The position numbers and the translations under genes are program-made. This document shows positions 31,666-43,491 of a DNA stretch of 64,000 nt, one piece after another (the stretch's first letter is position 1; every line of letters begins with the position of its first letter). Source of the stretch: Gautieria morchelliformis (Eukaryota > Basidiomycota > Agaricomycetes > Gomphales > Gomphaceae). A model generated the notes under the pieces. It was not told the DNA's origin and ran no database searches. It worked only from the letters and a program-made list of their open reading frames with translations. The stretch lies in NCBI GenBank assembly GCA_015179125.1, contig WHVA01000113.1:62001-126000 (forward strand), in the 5' to 3' direction.

Positions 31666-31856
31666 ACAATTTAGAGAATTATGCATATTTGAGATCGGCG
31701 GCCTTAGTACCATCTGAGGCAGTGCACAGCACATTATTGGTATTTACCATCCACATATCATCACATTGCAGATAATTTTCAATATTCTGACAACAAAAAA
31801 AAATACATTGCAGTAGTACAACTGCACTACAGATACCCACAGCCCTTCATCCACCC

Positions 31857-33534
31857 TCACGCATGTCTGGGTGTAATCTGATGCAGTGCCTCATAGGGAA
31901 ACATGAATAGCTCAGCTCTCTCCTTACTTGCAACACATGCATGGAACTCGGCACCATGCCATCTGAGGTGAGCTTTGATGAAGGAGAATGATTCTTCGAT
32001 CAGGGTGAGATCGGGCAAGTATGGCGGAAGATACATCAGTTTGATCCCTCCGCAAATGCAAGATTAGACACTAGTGAAAACAGTTTATAATGGTAAAAAC
32101 CTTTGGGCACATAAGAGTGAGACCTCAGGTATGTGGTGAATGGCGCAGTTATCCATAACAAGAACACTCTGTGGTGCCGGGTAAGGGTTCATTACCTCTA
32201 AAAGGCCCTTCAGAAACCCAAGGAACTCTGGACCGTCGTATGCCCCTAATTTGATATGGCTATAGATGATTCCATCTTGTGAGAGCGCCAGAAGGATTGA
32301 AAATCTGAGTGGATATTAGCAATACAATAATGGAGGCCCATGCACATATCGTTACCTTTCGCCCCTTTGGAAACATGCTTGTCAGGGGACACCCTGTTTT
32401 CCATTTCCAGTTCCGACACCACATCCAGTTCCGACACCACACCCAGTTCCGACTCCATTTCCGACTCCGCTTCCGGTTCCGATTCCATCTCCGCATCCGC
32501 TTTCGGGAACAATTCCGCTTCTGGGAAAACTTCCACCAGTTCCGTTCGCCTTGCCAGTTCCACTCCAATTTCCGACTTCCGCCCCGGAACAGTGTCGGAA
32601 ATCAAGCGACTCGCATAATAGGTGGCATCAAGGGTCGATCAAGGGTCAGGGGGATGCAGGGTTGATGGCGGGTGCCAAGCGTTGTCCCTGGCTGCGCAGC
32701 GTAGTATAATACGGGCTCGCTGACATTGGGGGTCCTTAGACTTTTCTCTTTGGATTTCCCCTTGTCAGGTGAGAACCCCCTCTCTTGTATGCTCTGTTCA
32801 TTTATACATACTTTGGATTTCCCCTTGTCAGTTGTGTGGTAGTGTGATCTCCACGACTAGCCAGGGTTGCCCTTACAATGCTCGCACTCGAGGCCTACAT
32901 CCCTTGTAAGCCCATCCCATTAGCCTATACATTGTGCGAAGGTCAATTGCACTTTCATCTGTGAAAACCAAACAGTCCAGTGGTTCACTACCAATACGAA
33001 ACTGGAAAGCAGTCCGTGAGGCTACACAGCGCTCTGCGGCTGCCCATAAAAGCTGGATTGGAGACAAATATAAAGCTTGTCATTCTTCGAGGATTTAATG
33101 ACTCACTTTCTTTCTTTGCAAGCCAAGATGTCGAAGCGTCCTCCAGACAGTTGATATACTTACTAAAATACCATGCTGCACCTCTAGCTCTTCGACAAGC
33201 TCACTGAGGTAAAGATCGGGCCAGCATTCAAGAAGCACAAGAAGAAACTGTTATAAAATAAAATAAGCTACAGCTAAACACAGACATGAATTACTTCCTT
33301 CACTCTGGGCTGAGGTCATTTTGACCCATGAGATAGCCGCTTTGGCTCTGCCACAACGTCTCCAACATCCCGCCAGAGTTTGATTGTGCGTTGAACTACA
33401 CATAGTGACATATCAAGGTCAATTGCAATATCAGTTGATTTCTTGTTGAGCTTGAATTTTTGGTGTATAACGCGATCCCGCAGATCCTTGCTGTACATGT
33501 GACGAACAGGTTTAGGGATGCCAGGGCGAGGCAT
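31857..33534 (-). pseudogene. Tc1-like (DDE_3 type) transposase, broken and interrupted
   Basis: Starts MPRPGIPKPVRHMYSKDLRD at ATG 33534 with a helix-turn-helix (STDIAIDLDMSLCVVQRTIK). A second stretch at 33210-32873 has SISTVWRTL and the first catalytic Asp in CLVFTDESAID, followed by GWAYKGCRPRVRAL. An unrelated ~490-bp segment (32385-32878) interrupts it. The gene resumes as FSILLALSQDGII, with the second Asp in VLVMDNCAIHH and the Glu in LTLIEESFSFIKAHLRWHG. It ends at the stop 31857-31859. Small GT-AG introns (about 32295-32345) are still visible. All three acidic residues can be located, but stops and the insertion inactivate it. Confidence 0.85.
32385..32878 (+). repeat. Inserted LTR fragment with TTCCGA-rich tract
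   Basis: It interrupts the Tc1-like transposase. From about 32405 to 32590 the plus strand repeats TTCCGAC/TTCCGCT roughly a dozen times, the same pentamer signature as the chromovirus family but in the opposite orientation. From 32600 to 32878 it matches the LTR layout at 20790-21262 (GGTCCTTAGACTTTTC, and CTTTGGATTTCCCCTTGTCAG twice), ending CCCTTACA. Boundaries are approximate. It may be two fragments joined. Confidence 0.55.
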
Positions 33535-34978
33535 ATGAGTGATGGTGTGGGTAGTACATACAAGGAGAACAGAAGTTCCTGAAACACACACCCTGACCAA
33601 GAATTCTATGACATGAATCGCATGACAGCATTTGTAAAGACATTCTGGGCCAGGTCTGGACCACCCTTACTCCCAATGCTGAACCCCAACTCAAGTGTAA
33701 TTTTGAGGTGTCGAATGGCCACTATCCCATTTTTATTGGTGCCTTTGTGTTACATATTGGACATACCAGAGATCAGAACTGGAAAGGACAGTGGCTTCAA
33801 CTTATGTGTTGTGCCCCCTGATGAGCTATCGTCCTAGGTATTTCAGATTTGATTTCCGGAGGTCGGAGAAGGCAGAAGTCGAGGAGAGGGTACGGAGAGT
33901 CAGAGGTCGGAGAACAGAGGTCAGAAGAGGCAGGAGACAGAGTATTGAGGGCAGAGAGAGAGACAGAGCTTGCAAGACTTGCTGTGCTAAGAACAGGAGA
34001 TAGTGAGAAGGAGTTCACCTATCGAAGTCGATTATCTGATTGCAGAACGGAGGCATACATGCAGGGTTTTATACAAAGAGCTGAGACAACAGGTAATAGG
34101 GTAATACTAAGCAAATTCCGGAGGGAGCAGAAATCGGATAGACATCCAGGGTAAGTAACTAATGCGAAACAAGGGGACAACAAGGGGGGTTTGTCAAGAT
34201 TGGATTTTGGGCGTTAATATCACATGTTAGTGGTGAATGCCCGAATAGCGTGTGCGATCTAGCGAATCGCCCAGCAAACAGTACTGAAGAGGTAAGGGTT
34301 AAGAAGTAAGAGGGTTACTCGAAAGGAATTCGCCCTGATCTACAGTCATAGTGAAATAGCCCGTGTCACTTGACGATGGAACATGCAAGGTGTCACAGAA
34401 AGGTTGTTTAAGTAGCAACAATCCTTTCGCCGGCAAAGGCACTCCTTCGGAGCCCTTTGCTGACAGCACAGAAAATAACTCAAAGGCTAAGGTAACAAAG
34501 ATGAAGTATGAGAACTCACCAGTGATGCCTAAGTCTTCTTCTGGTCGAAGATAGAAATCTACAGGGGAAGGCTCAAGACGATAGTCACAGCGAGGTCAGG
34601 TTTGCACAAGATGGACGTATGATAATTAAACTGGAGAATATACATGCAAATGTAGACTACTTATACCGAATGCTCATATGGTGCTAGCAAATAGGAAAGA
34701 GGCTGCCTGGAGTCAGGGTTGGATAGGGGTGCGCGGTCAGGATACATAATAGATGGAATAGACATACAATAGAATGGAAGAGGGGTGCAAACATGAAACG
34801 ATGGAGAGGAAAGAGGGTGAAGGCCCCTATGTACGAAAACATGCCTTGGGACCTGCATATACACCACCCTGCACGGACTCTTCGTCTGCTGGGTTGATCC
34901 CACATGACCTACGGGTAGGATGCCCTGCGAATGCATTCTGGCCATAGGAACACCCAAAGGGGGTTGAGTTGAGAAGAT

Positions 34979-35815
34979 GATGGGACCAATGAGGAACCAT
35001 CAATCTGGGTAAAGGATGTCGATCATGTTTGATGGCGTGCCTGCTGGCGAATGATACGAGTAGCGAATGATACGAGTAGCGAATGATACGAGTAGCGAAT
35101 GATACGAGTAGCGAATGATACGAGTAGCGAATGATACGAGTAGCGAATGATACGAGTAGCGAATGATACGAGTAGCGAATGATACGAGTAGCGAATGATA
35201 CGAGTAGCGAATGATACGAGTAGCGAATGATACGAGTAGCGAATGATACGAGTAGCGAATGATACGAGTAGCGAATGATACGAGTAGCGAATGATACGAG
35301 TAGCGAATGATACGAGTAGCGAATGATACGAGTAGCGAATGATACGAGTAGCGAATGATACGAGTAGCGAATGATACGAGTAGCGAATGATACGAGTAGC
35401 GAATGATACGAGTAGCGAATGATACGAGTAGCGAATGGTCATATGGCGAATGTGGCGAATAGCGAATGGAGCGAGGAGTGAATGGAGTGAAGATGAGCGA
35501 ACATGGAAGAGTGGTGAAAGGGAAAACAGGGATAGCTGGGTACAAGAAATAAATGAGTCATGACAGCCTGCACATCCTTGCAATTCATGATAGGACCAGT
35601 GATGAACCATCAATCCATGTAAAGGATGTCGATTGTGTTTGATGGCATGGCTACTGGCGAATGATGCGAGTAGCAAATGGTCATTTGGCGAATGTGGCGA
35701 ATAATGAATGGAGCAAAGAGTGAATGGAGCGAAGCCGAGCGAACATGGAAGAGTGGTGGTGAAAGGGAAAACAGGGATAGCTGGATACAAGAAATGAATG
35801 GGTCATGACAACTGT
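34979..35815. repeat. Internal direct duplication in the 34192-36153 element
   Basis: Unit 1 (about 34979-35561) and unit 2 (about 35589-35810) share GAACCATCAATC, GTAAAGGATGTCGAT, GTTTGATGGC, then the GCGAATGATRCGAGTA motif, then GAGCGAACATGGAAGAG, AAAACAGGGATAGCTGG and TCATGACA. Unit 1 is longer because the 16-bp motif has expanded to 24 copies; unit 2 has only one. Confidence 0.85.
35047..35430. repeat. 16-bp minisatellite, 24 tandem copies
   Basis: The unit is GCGAATGATACGAGTA, repeated 24 times over exactly 384 bp with no visible variation. Because 16 is not a multiple of three and no frame meets a stop, it produces long open frames on the minus strand that repeat every 16 residues. Those are artefacts of the repeat. 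Confidence 0.97.
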
Positions 35816-36416
35816 GTAGTGAAAACTTCAGCGAAGCTAATTCGTCCTGCCCTGCCGTCGTACAAGTCCCATTGAGTCCAACCTGCAAGGAGGCTGCAAC
35901 TGACACTATCTGAATGCATCCTGAGCATGTGGGTCTGTCATGGAGTGGGAGTTTAACAGATGATGGGTTCTATGATGGATGAGGGCCCCAACACCTGGCG
36001 TCCTGGCAGGAATGATGTGAATAGCGAATGCGAAAGCAGTATGGCGATGAATATTTTGGCAAGATATTCGCTGGTTCGGGAAGCCGTTCGCTGGTTCAGG
36101 AGGTCATTCGCTGTGTGCTTAGGGATGATTCGCAGAATAAATGAATCATGACAGGGTTCAGGGTAGAGTAAGAACAATGGCAAAAGAACAAAGGGTGCAT
36201 AAGTACAAGGGACATCGGAACAAACAGAAATCCAGAAATGGTATCTTGCTGTGCTAAGGGTCGAGTACGGAGGCCGATGAATAGAGTTGACCAGGGGTAC
36301 TGAAGAACAAGGGGTTGAGGTTGAGGGATGCGGAGGATGCGGAATAGAGTCGGAGGTGCTGCGGAGGTGTTCCGGAGGTGGCAGAGATGGTCGAGTGGCA
36401 TGGTCGTAACAGTTTG

Positions 36417-37740
36417 CTACTTATGCTTACTTTACATCCTCGCTGAAAGGGCTGTCACACGTCCCAATTACAAGTCCACCATTGTGACTTGAAGCGCCCC
36501 TTCTACTCGTACAAGCACGAGCAGCTCCTTCCTGTCATCCACCCACACCCTGACCGACCGAGGCTCCATCACTCCTACCGTCAACACCCTTGCGATGACC
36601 ACCACTGCCACGCCCCATGCCTCCACGTGCTACTGCAACACCAACCACAGCGACGCCTTCACATGCCTCAAGGGCTGCCAGCCCAGTCGTGTCACGTCTG
36701 CACTCCCCTCTGTCGACCAGCTGCCATTTGGGCTGGTATCCCCCATGTCCCCTGCAGGGAGTCCCCCAGGTGTCAAGGTGCATCAACACCCCCACACCCT
36801 GCTAACTGTATGCCCAGTCTCCTGGGCAGCCCTGCTCCCACTTTATCCTCACGATGAGCTCTGTGTCGTCCGTGCTGCAATCACCCCCGCAGCAGCACAC
36901 CCGCCGTGCCCCACCCACCGCTCCCGCCACCGCCATGTCGACCATGCCCCACACGTCTCCCCTGCCCCTGTATGACACTCCACCGGCACCTGCACCCGCC
37001 GCCGCCCACTCCCCCACCACCCTGTCCTCCTATGCCAGCTCACCCACCCCAGCACCTCCGCACCCCTCACCCCGCCACATACACGTGCGCCCCCACAGTT
37101 TCCGAGCTCAAGAATGTGTCAGGATCGGCGAAGTTGCCTTATGGTGCATTGGCACTCGGTGCGGAAGGGATCAAAGATGCTATTAGACGTGTATGTTCCA
37201 CGTTATATGATCCCTCAGATTTTCAAGGCTTATGCTACACAGGAGGAAATCCGACATCGAGAATGAGCACCTACTGCCAGATCTCATTGATCCAATGTCA
37301 GAAGAAGCTAAGCCCTTCCTCTCCAGTCCTACGACACCCTCTTCTGGTGGAGATCTCCTGTTACCAGTGGGATCAAAGAAGCAATAGTGACTGGTTTGCT
37401 CCCTGCAATGCCAAGTGCTGCCTCAGCCACTTTCAGCTCGCCTGTCACATCTCCTATGTCTGGCATGTTCCGACGAGGACATGCGCACCAGCAGAGTCTC
37501 GGGACGACAAAAATGAGTCCCAGCACAAGGAGACGTAGCATTGAGTACGATATCTTTGACAAAAGAGGCTGTCGATGGCACCCCAGGTGGAGAGAATGAT
37601 GCCTCTCATACCCAGTGTTCTGCACAGAGGCACTGCAGCGAGGATGGGCTCAATGTGACTTATGCATCTGCGATTAGTAGGTCAAACAGTTTTCTCTTGG
37701 GGCTTACGAACGCGGCAGTAGTGGGTTCTCACAATTAGTA
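36417..37740. other. CA/CT-rich region with unresolved coding-like pieces
   Basis: 36480-37090 is strongly cytosine-rich on the plus strand. It keeps several frames open without recognisable motifs; one frame (36595-36975) is Ser/Thr-rich. Around 37098-37190 a frame reads ELKNVSGSAKLPYGALALGA and then GIKDAIRR, and at about 37365-37597 another reads TFSSPVTSPMSGMFRRGHAH and ends at TGA. These may be remnants of one host-type gene, but no family was recognised and no exon chain could be assembled. Confidence 0.3.
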
Positions 37741-38602
37741 CAAAGTAGCAAACAAAATTAAAACCTGCGTTGAACTACATACAGTAAGCTAAGCTTGACA
37801 TTGTTCCCCCCTCTGCACCTAAAATGCAAAATAAAAAATGCTTGTTTTATTTGGATTTTTCAGTTCTATGCCCTAGCTATGGTCCACATAGCTTCAGATA
37901 TGAAATTTCAAACGAATCAGAGCGATATCAAGCAAGATATCGTTGTTTGAGGTTTGCCCACTAAAACGGAAGCAAATCCAACGCGCGCCTTAGGGACTGC
38001 AAACCGGTGTAATCATGAATGGTTGAAACACCTCAATCTTTTCAGGCAGCATATATTCCAGACTCCACCATATATACCCAAAATAGCTGTAAAAATCTTC
38101 AGTGAATATTTCCTCAAGACCATTTCACTTCTTTTTCTTTTTCCATGAGATTTTCAGCGGGTTCTGTTTCTTTGCACAAACCACTGAGAACAGAATTCCC
38201 ATGGGTTGCCCCACAGGTTTGCAGTGGATTCCCATCTCAGTGTTATCCTAACACAGCATGGGAAGTCAAATCACAATGATAGCAGGAGTTGCAATATCTA
38301 TGTGTAAATGCATGGTTGCCTTGACACACTCATGCAGCTCCTCTGCATTGTGACCATGAAGTCCCATGCTCAAACCTGTTGAGATCAAGCTTTGTGGACC
38401 CCTTCGTGATCACAGCAGTATTCGCAGGCCGCCACAAACCTGACTGAGACCAGGGTGGTACCCGGTACCCAGAATAAAAGTTCTGAAGGCGAGTTGAGTA
38501 ACCAGCCATTTTCTAGCCGGGAGTCATTTCGAAACCCAGTACACTTGGCTGTTCAAAGAATATCAGCATATTCCACCTTGTTCAGACAAATCAAGGTGAG
38601 AG
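37741..38602. other. Intergenic, no gene recognised
   Basis: AT-rich sequence downstream of the STAND gene's 3' end. It is expected to contain its terminator, but no feature could be pinned. Confidence 0.4.
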
Positions 38603-41600
38603 CTACTGACTATCTTCTTGGCCTGTGAGTTGTCTCGAGCCCTTGATGGGGGCTTCCGTATGCCACACACAGGTCGCCTCGTCAATGGGCCCCGAGACGA
38701 TGCGCTTGCCATCCTGCGAGAACGCCACCAACATGTCGGGGTCAGTGTGGCCTTCAAATGGTGCAGAAATGACCTCCCCGGCGTCTGCATTCCACACACG
38801 GATCGCCTTGTCAAAAGACCCGGAGACAATGCGTGTGCCATCCTGTGAGAATGCCAGACTTGACGCAGTGGGTGTGGCCTTCGAACGGTGCTGAAAGGAG
38901 CTCCCCGGTGTCTGCATTCCACACACGGATCGTGTTGTCATCAGACCCGGAGACTATGCGCTTACCGTCCTGCGAGAACGCCACGGACCTGACGCAGGCG
39001 GTGTGGCCTTTGAATGGTGCTGAAATCAGCTCCCCGGTGTCAGGATTCCACACACGGATCGTCTTGTCACCAGACCCGGAGACGATGCGCTTGCCGTCCT
39101 GCGAGAACGCCACGGACCCGACGAAGGCCGTGTGGCCTTCGAATGGTGCTGAAATGAGCTCCCCGGTGTCCGCATTCCACACAGGGATCGTCTTGTCATC
39201 AGACCCAGAGACGATGCGCTTGCCGTCCTGCGAAAACGCCACGGACCAACGACATTGGTGTGGCCTTCAAATGGTGCTGAAATGAGCTCCCCGGCGTCTG
39301 CATTCCACACACGGATCGTCTTGTCTTCAGAACCGGAGACGATGTGCTTCCCATCCTGAGAGAACGCCACCGACGTGACTGAGCCGGTGTGGCCTTCAAA
39401 TGGTGCTGAAATGACCTCCAAGGTGTCTGCATTCCACACACGGATCATCTTGTCATAAGACCCGGAGACGATGCGCTTGCCGTCCTGCGAGAACGCCACC
39501 GATGCGGCCACATGGGTGTGGCCTTCGAATGGTGCTGAAATGAACTCCCCGGTGTCTGCATTCCACACACGGATCGTCTTGTCAAAAGACCCGGAGACGA
39601 TGCGCTTGCCATCATGCGAAAACGCTACCGACGTGACCCAGTGGGTGTGGCCTTCAAATGGTGCTGAAATGACCTCCCCGGCGTCTGCATTCCACACACG
39701 GATTGTGTCGTCATAAGACCCGGAGACGATGCGCTTGCCGTCATGCGAGAACGCCACCGACGTGACGATGTGGGTGTGGCCTTCGAATGATGCTGGAATG
39801 ACCTCTCCGGTGTCTGCATTCCACACACGGATCGTGTAGTCATCAGATCCGGAGACGATGAGCTTGCCATCCTGCGACAACGCCACCGACGTGACCCGAC
39901 TGGTGTGGCCTTTGAATGGTGCTGAAATGAGCTTCCCGGTGTCTGCATTCCACACACGGATCGTCTGGTCATCAGACCCGGAGACGATGCGCTTGCCGTC
40001 CTGCGAGAACGCCACTGACCTGACGCAGGCGGTGTGGCCTTTGAATGGTGCTGAAATGAGCTCCCCGGTGTCAGCATTCCACACACGGATCGTCTTGTCA
40101 TCAGACCCGGAGACTATGCGCTTGCCGTCCTGCGAGAACGCCACGGACCTGACGCAGGCGGTGTGGCCTTTGAATGGTGCTGAAATCAGCTCCCCGGTGT
40201 CAGCATTCCACACACGGATCGTGTTGTCATAAGACCCGGAGACTATGCGCTTCCCGTCCTGCGAGAACGCCACCGACGTGACGGTGTCGGTATGGCCTGC
40301 CAGAACGGTTTGAATAGGTAGCCACGTCGTCGCTTTCCCGGTCTCGACGCGGAGTAGTCGTGGATATTGTGAGAGGTAAGTCTCGCATAGTTTCGACCGT
40401 TCAGGTGCAAACAGGAGTGCCGACAAATAGAGATGGGGAGCACTCTGAGCGATTACACTCCCGAACGCAGCTACAAATTTGCGGGTATCCATTACGAATG
40501 CTGTAATATCATTATCCTGAAATTCATTAGACTCACGTCGGAGCTCATAAAAACTCGGGCACTCACCAGACTCCAGTCCATTATTGACAAGAGCGCTGCT
40601 GATGCATCGTGTACCTTCCTGATCAGACTCAAAACTTCAAGCCAGTAGAGTAGCTTGGTCTCGAAGAACTCCTTTACCTTTGCACCTATACCCGGCGCAA
40701 AGGTGGTGGCGTGAACATGGTCCGCCCAAAAGCGGCAGGAGTAGGAAAGCTGGGAAGATATAGACGTCTTGATCCGCGTCGCCAAGTCGAGAACGTCATC
40801 ATTGCGCAGATGAGAAGTTTCAAGCTGTAGTATGGTCCACTCCGGTCGCGATCTGTCAAGAAGTCACGAAAAGACGTGTGTAGCAAACGAATTGGGTCAG
40901 ATGTTTGGGTGACACCGCTCAACAGAGATCCCATTGGCCCAACTATCAGATCCACCGCATTTCCCGATCCGTATTCATCGCGCAACTTCTGGATGGCAGA
41001 TATGGATAGTGGCTCTTTTGCTGCCAGTATGCAGCCCATGACTGATCGGAATCGACGCACGATGCCATCGTGATTCCCCGGCCCAAATAACTGCGTCAGT
41101 ATCTTAAGATACAGCCCATCCAACAGGCTGAGGTGCGTGCTCTGCGATGCCAAAAGGATATCAAGTTGCTCGACAGGATCTAAACCTTTCAAGCCATCCC
41201 CTTGGACAAATAGACAAGCAGTGGAAGCCCATTGAAATAGGCCTTCCGATTTCTCGACTAATAGTCTACACCAAGCTTTGTTGGGCCATTTCTGCTCGAG
41301 GGCCGGAATGTTACCCAGTTGGGCTTGCACAAAGAGGGAAATGTCCTCATCGGGGTTGGGGTCAATCTCCTTTATGGACCTGGAAAGCACGTGCTTCTTC
41401 CCAAGAAGAGCGTCCTGGATGTCTTGTTCGGCACGGGAAGTGATTAGAACACGGAAGTTGGACGGCAATTCTGCTGCTTGGTTGCCAAGGACAGACAAGA
41501 GATCCTCGCGAGATTTCAGGTCTCCGCTCTCATCCAATGCATCAATAACGATCACCGTCGGTCCAACGGTGGTTAGGCCCTGAGCAGGACCTAGAATGAA

Positions 41601-43491
41601 CTGCTCGAACTGCACACTAGGCACGAATGTGGTCCGAAGATCTCGCTGCTCTCGAATCACTTTTAATAACGATGCTTTGCGTTCGGGATCCAGATCAGCT
41701 AGACCACGAGCAATTGTGCTAAAGACATTGCTGGGGGAGCGTTCTGCATGACGAGCGCGGTCAAAACAATATGACGATCCGAGACGTTTGAGCTTGTCAA
41801 ATCGTTTAGCGACCTCGTGAGCAATTGCAGACTTGCCGGCACCCGCAACATCGTTCAAGAAGAATATCCGGGGGGTGTCGTCGCCATCCTCCTGGTTGAC
41901 CCACTCACATATCTCATCAATAACTTTCTCCCGAGTACCTGGCAGACATCCCTTATTAGGATCGAAACGAGCTCCCTGTGAGTGGGGCATGTCATTAAGT
42001 GAAACCTCCCCGGCTGGTTGCCAAGTGTAATTAGCCTGAGGAAAGGCTGCAAATCAGAAAACTCGCCGATTTCCTCCACAACATTCAGAACACGTAGTCC
42101 AGTGATTTCAACACGTTGCACGATGCTTTCAACACGTTGTACAGTAATTTCAGTATGAATCACGCCAAGTCGTTGTAACTCCGACTGGAGTTTGTTGAAA
42201 GATTCCTGGTATTGTTTGACCTTGCTGTCGACATCCCCCACTAGATGTTTCGCGGTTCTTTTCCCTGAACAAAGATCATAAGCCATGGTCACGTGACAGT
42301 GGATCCGACACACAGAAATCCTTGTTTTTGGCGTAGGCGCGGACAAAGTAGCTGCACTCTAACGTCTGCTGCTCCAACGCTAAGATAATTGACTTGTGGG
42401 ATTCAATTTTCATCAAGGGCTCTGCCAGAAGGACGAATGCATAGGTATCTCCAATAATTTTCGCCAGGCCATGGATGCTATCGTCCCGGTCCATCTGAGC
42501 AATGATCGACTAAATAGAGTGAGCCCCAGAGGTCAGCTATATCTATCCCATTGGTGTATGTCATAGATGTACCTTGTGTGCAAGCTTCAAGATGGTCCAT
42601 GCCGCTTTCGCATAAGGATGGACCTAGAATCAAAGCACACCGTGCCAATGAGATGACCTGGGAGACGCCCGGTGTTTAAACTATACCTCTGAGGCCTTAT
42701 CCGCAATCTCGGTAAACAGCCTGATACTGATCAGGAGGGGATCCCAAGCCGCCACTATTGGATCGATAGTACTGGTGGTCCAAGTGACCCGGTTGACTAT
42801 ATTCCGTACACAAGGGATTAGAGACCGCGGCGGGTTCATATTATCGACCACTCTCGTTCCGCTGACGGCTTCGTTCAACTGGGCCTCCCGCGCCTCGTCG
42901 GACGTCGCGAAAGACGTGAGGGTGAACTCTAGGACAGTCAGAACCTCACGCATGTTCCCTGCCTCGTCGTATTTACGCAGTGTGCGAGCAACGGCTGCTT
43001 GTGTTCGATGATTACGCGTGCATTCCGTCGATGAGCGAAAAGGACTGACCTGCAGTTGCCCCTTCTGCAAGCAGCGACCCAATCCTTTCCCTCGCGCCGC
43101 CTATGTAGTAATCACGTGTAAAGATACGGTGCCCGTAGACATCGATTCCTAATACGGAACCCTCATTCAAGTCATTGCTGGGCATGGATTTAAGATCTAC
43201 GTGAAGATAACACTGGAATTAAACGCACAAATAGAACGACTCATTCCACGACGCAGTGCTGCCGCTCGCAGGTAACGCAGTCTTCTTCAAATCCTTATCG
43301 ACAAAGAGTTTTACGTAGTAGTTACCAGGACATATGCAGAGCAGTTCGACATTGGGAAGGTGCTCGCATTTCAGGCCTGTTGTCGATCGGCGAGAGTCAG
43401 TACGCAGTAGGCAGCGCAAACGAAAGAGTCTTTCCGGCAACTTTGATTCCTGCAGAAATACTTCGAGGTGGAGAGTGAACAGTTGGCTCAT
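38603..43491 (-). pseudogene. C2-NACHT-WD40 STAND protein (fungal NLR-like), frame lesions
   Basis: Exons on the minus strand. A C2-like start: ATG 43491, with YYVKLFVDKDLKKT, WNESF and IGGARERIGSLLAEG. A helical domain follows (VARTLRKYDEAGNMREVLTV...DPIVAAWDPLLISIRLF, 43030-42690), then a short exon VHPYAKAAWTILKLAHK, then DRDDSIHGLAKIIGDTYAF and DSKVKQYQESFNKLQSELQ. The NACHT exon (about 42020-40567) has the P-loop FFLNDVAGAGKSAIAHE and Walker B TVIVIDALDE. A 50-bp GTGAGT...CAG intron (40517-40566) leads to 13 WD40 units of 43 aa and a stop at 38603. Three lesions occur: a deletion/frameshift near 40805 (RSGPYYS then ETSHLRNDDVLDLATRI), a 1-base deletion near 39245 and a 2-base deletion near 38865. 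This architecture is known in fungal nonself recognition. It may be a pseudogene, or partly a sequencing or assembly problem in the near-identical repeats. Confidence 0.85.
38640..40302 (-). repeat. Near-identical 129-bp WD40 unit array
   Basis: Thirteen units of 129 bp (43 codons). The shared core (minus strand) encodes SVAFSQDGKRIVSGS, KTIRVWNADTGELISAPF and EGHT. Variation concentrates on the few residues after GHT (DTV, ACV, SRV, HIV, HWV, HVA, GSV, NVV, AFV, HCV) and on the SGS-xD position. Such internal conservation with clustered variable sites is typical of fungal NLR repeats that evolve by unequal exchange. Confidence 0.9.

Larger units (their letters stand above)
34192..36153. mobile_element. 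LTR-type insertion (long solo LTR or TRIM-like), 1962 bp
   Basis: Ends TGTCAAGATT...AATCATGACA, so TGTCA/TGACA terminal inverted repeats, with a perfect 5-bp target duplication GGGTT (34187-34191 and 36154-36158). It lies inside a chromovirus solo LTR. It holds no gene. The interior is dominated by the hexamer GCGAAT, a 16-bp minisatellite and two copies of a ~220-bp block. Three sites end in TCATGACA (about 35561, 35810, 36153). It could be a solo LTR of a large element or a non-autonomous short element. Confidence 0.8.
33748..36411 (-). mobile_element. Solo LTR of the chromovirus family, interrupted
   Basis: 33748-34191 aligns with the first ~420 bp of the LTR at 11258 (TGTTACATATTGG versus TGTTACGTATCGAG, then AACTGGAAAGGACAG, CTATCGTCCTAGGTATTTC, GTGCTAAGAACAGGAGAT). 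36154-36411 aligns with the last part (GGGTTCAGGGTA, AGAACAATGGCAAA, ending GGTCGTAACA). Flanks CTTTG (33743-33747) and GTTTG (36412-36416) are a worn 5-bp target duplication. No internal region remains, so it is a solo LTR formed by recombination and later split by the element at 34192-36153. Confidence 0.85.

Noticed and set aside
35047-35430. CRISPR-like regular array
   Set aside because: The 16-bp units are head-to-tail with no spacers, and the DNA is eukaryotic. It is a minisatellite.
35000-35790. Two long minus-strand open frames (181 and 255 codons) with a 16-residue periodic sequence
   Set aside because: They are the translation of the 16-bp minisatellite, open in every frame because the unit has no stop. 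No start context or unique sequence supports a gene.
36480-37090. Pro/His/Thr-rich open frames on the plus strand
   Set aside because: C-rich low-complexity sequence leaves all three frames open and no motif favours one. Mentioned only as an unresolved region.
38833-40232. Plus-strand open frames opposite the WD40 array with repeated SNGAEMSSPVSAFHTR
   Set aside because: Antisense shadow of the 129-bp WD40 units.
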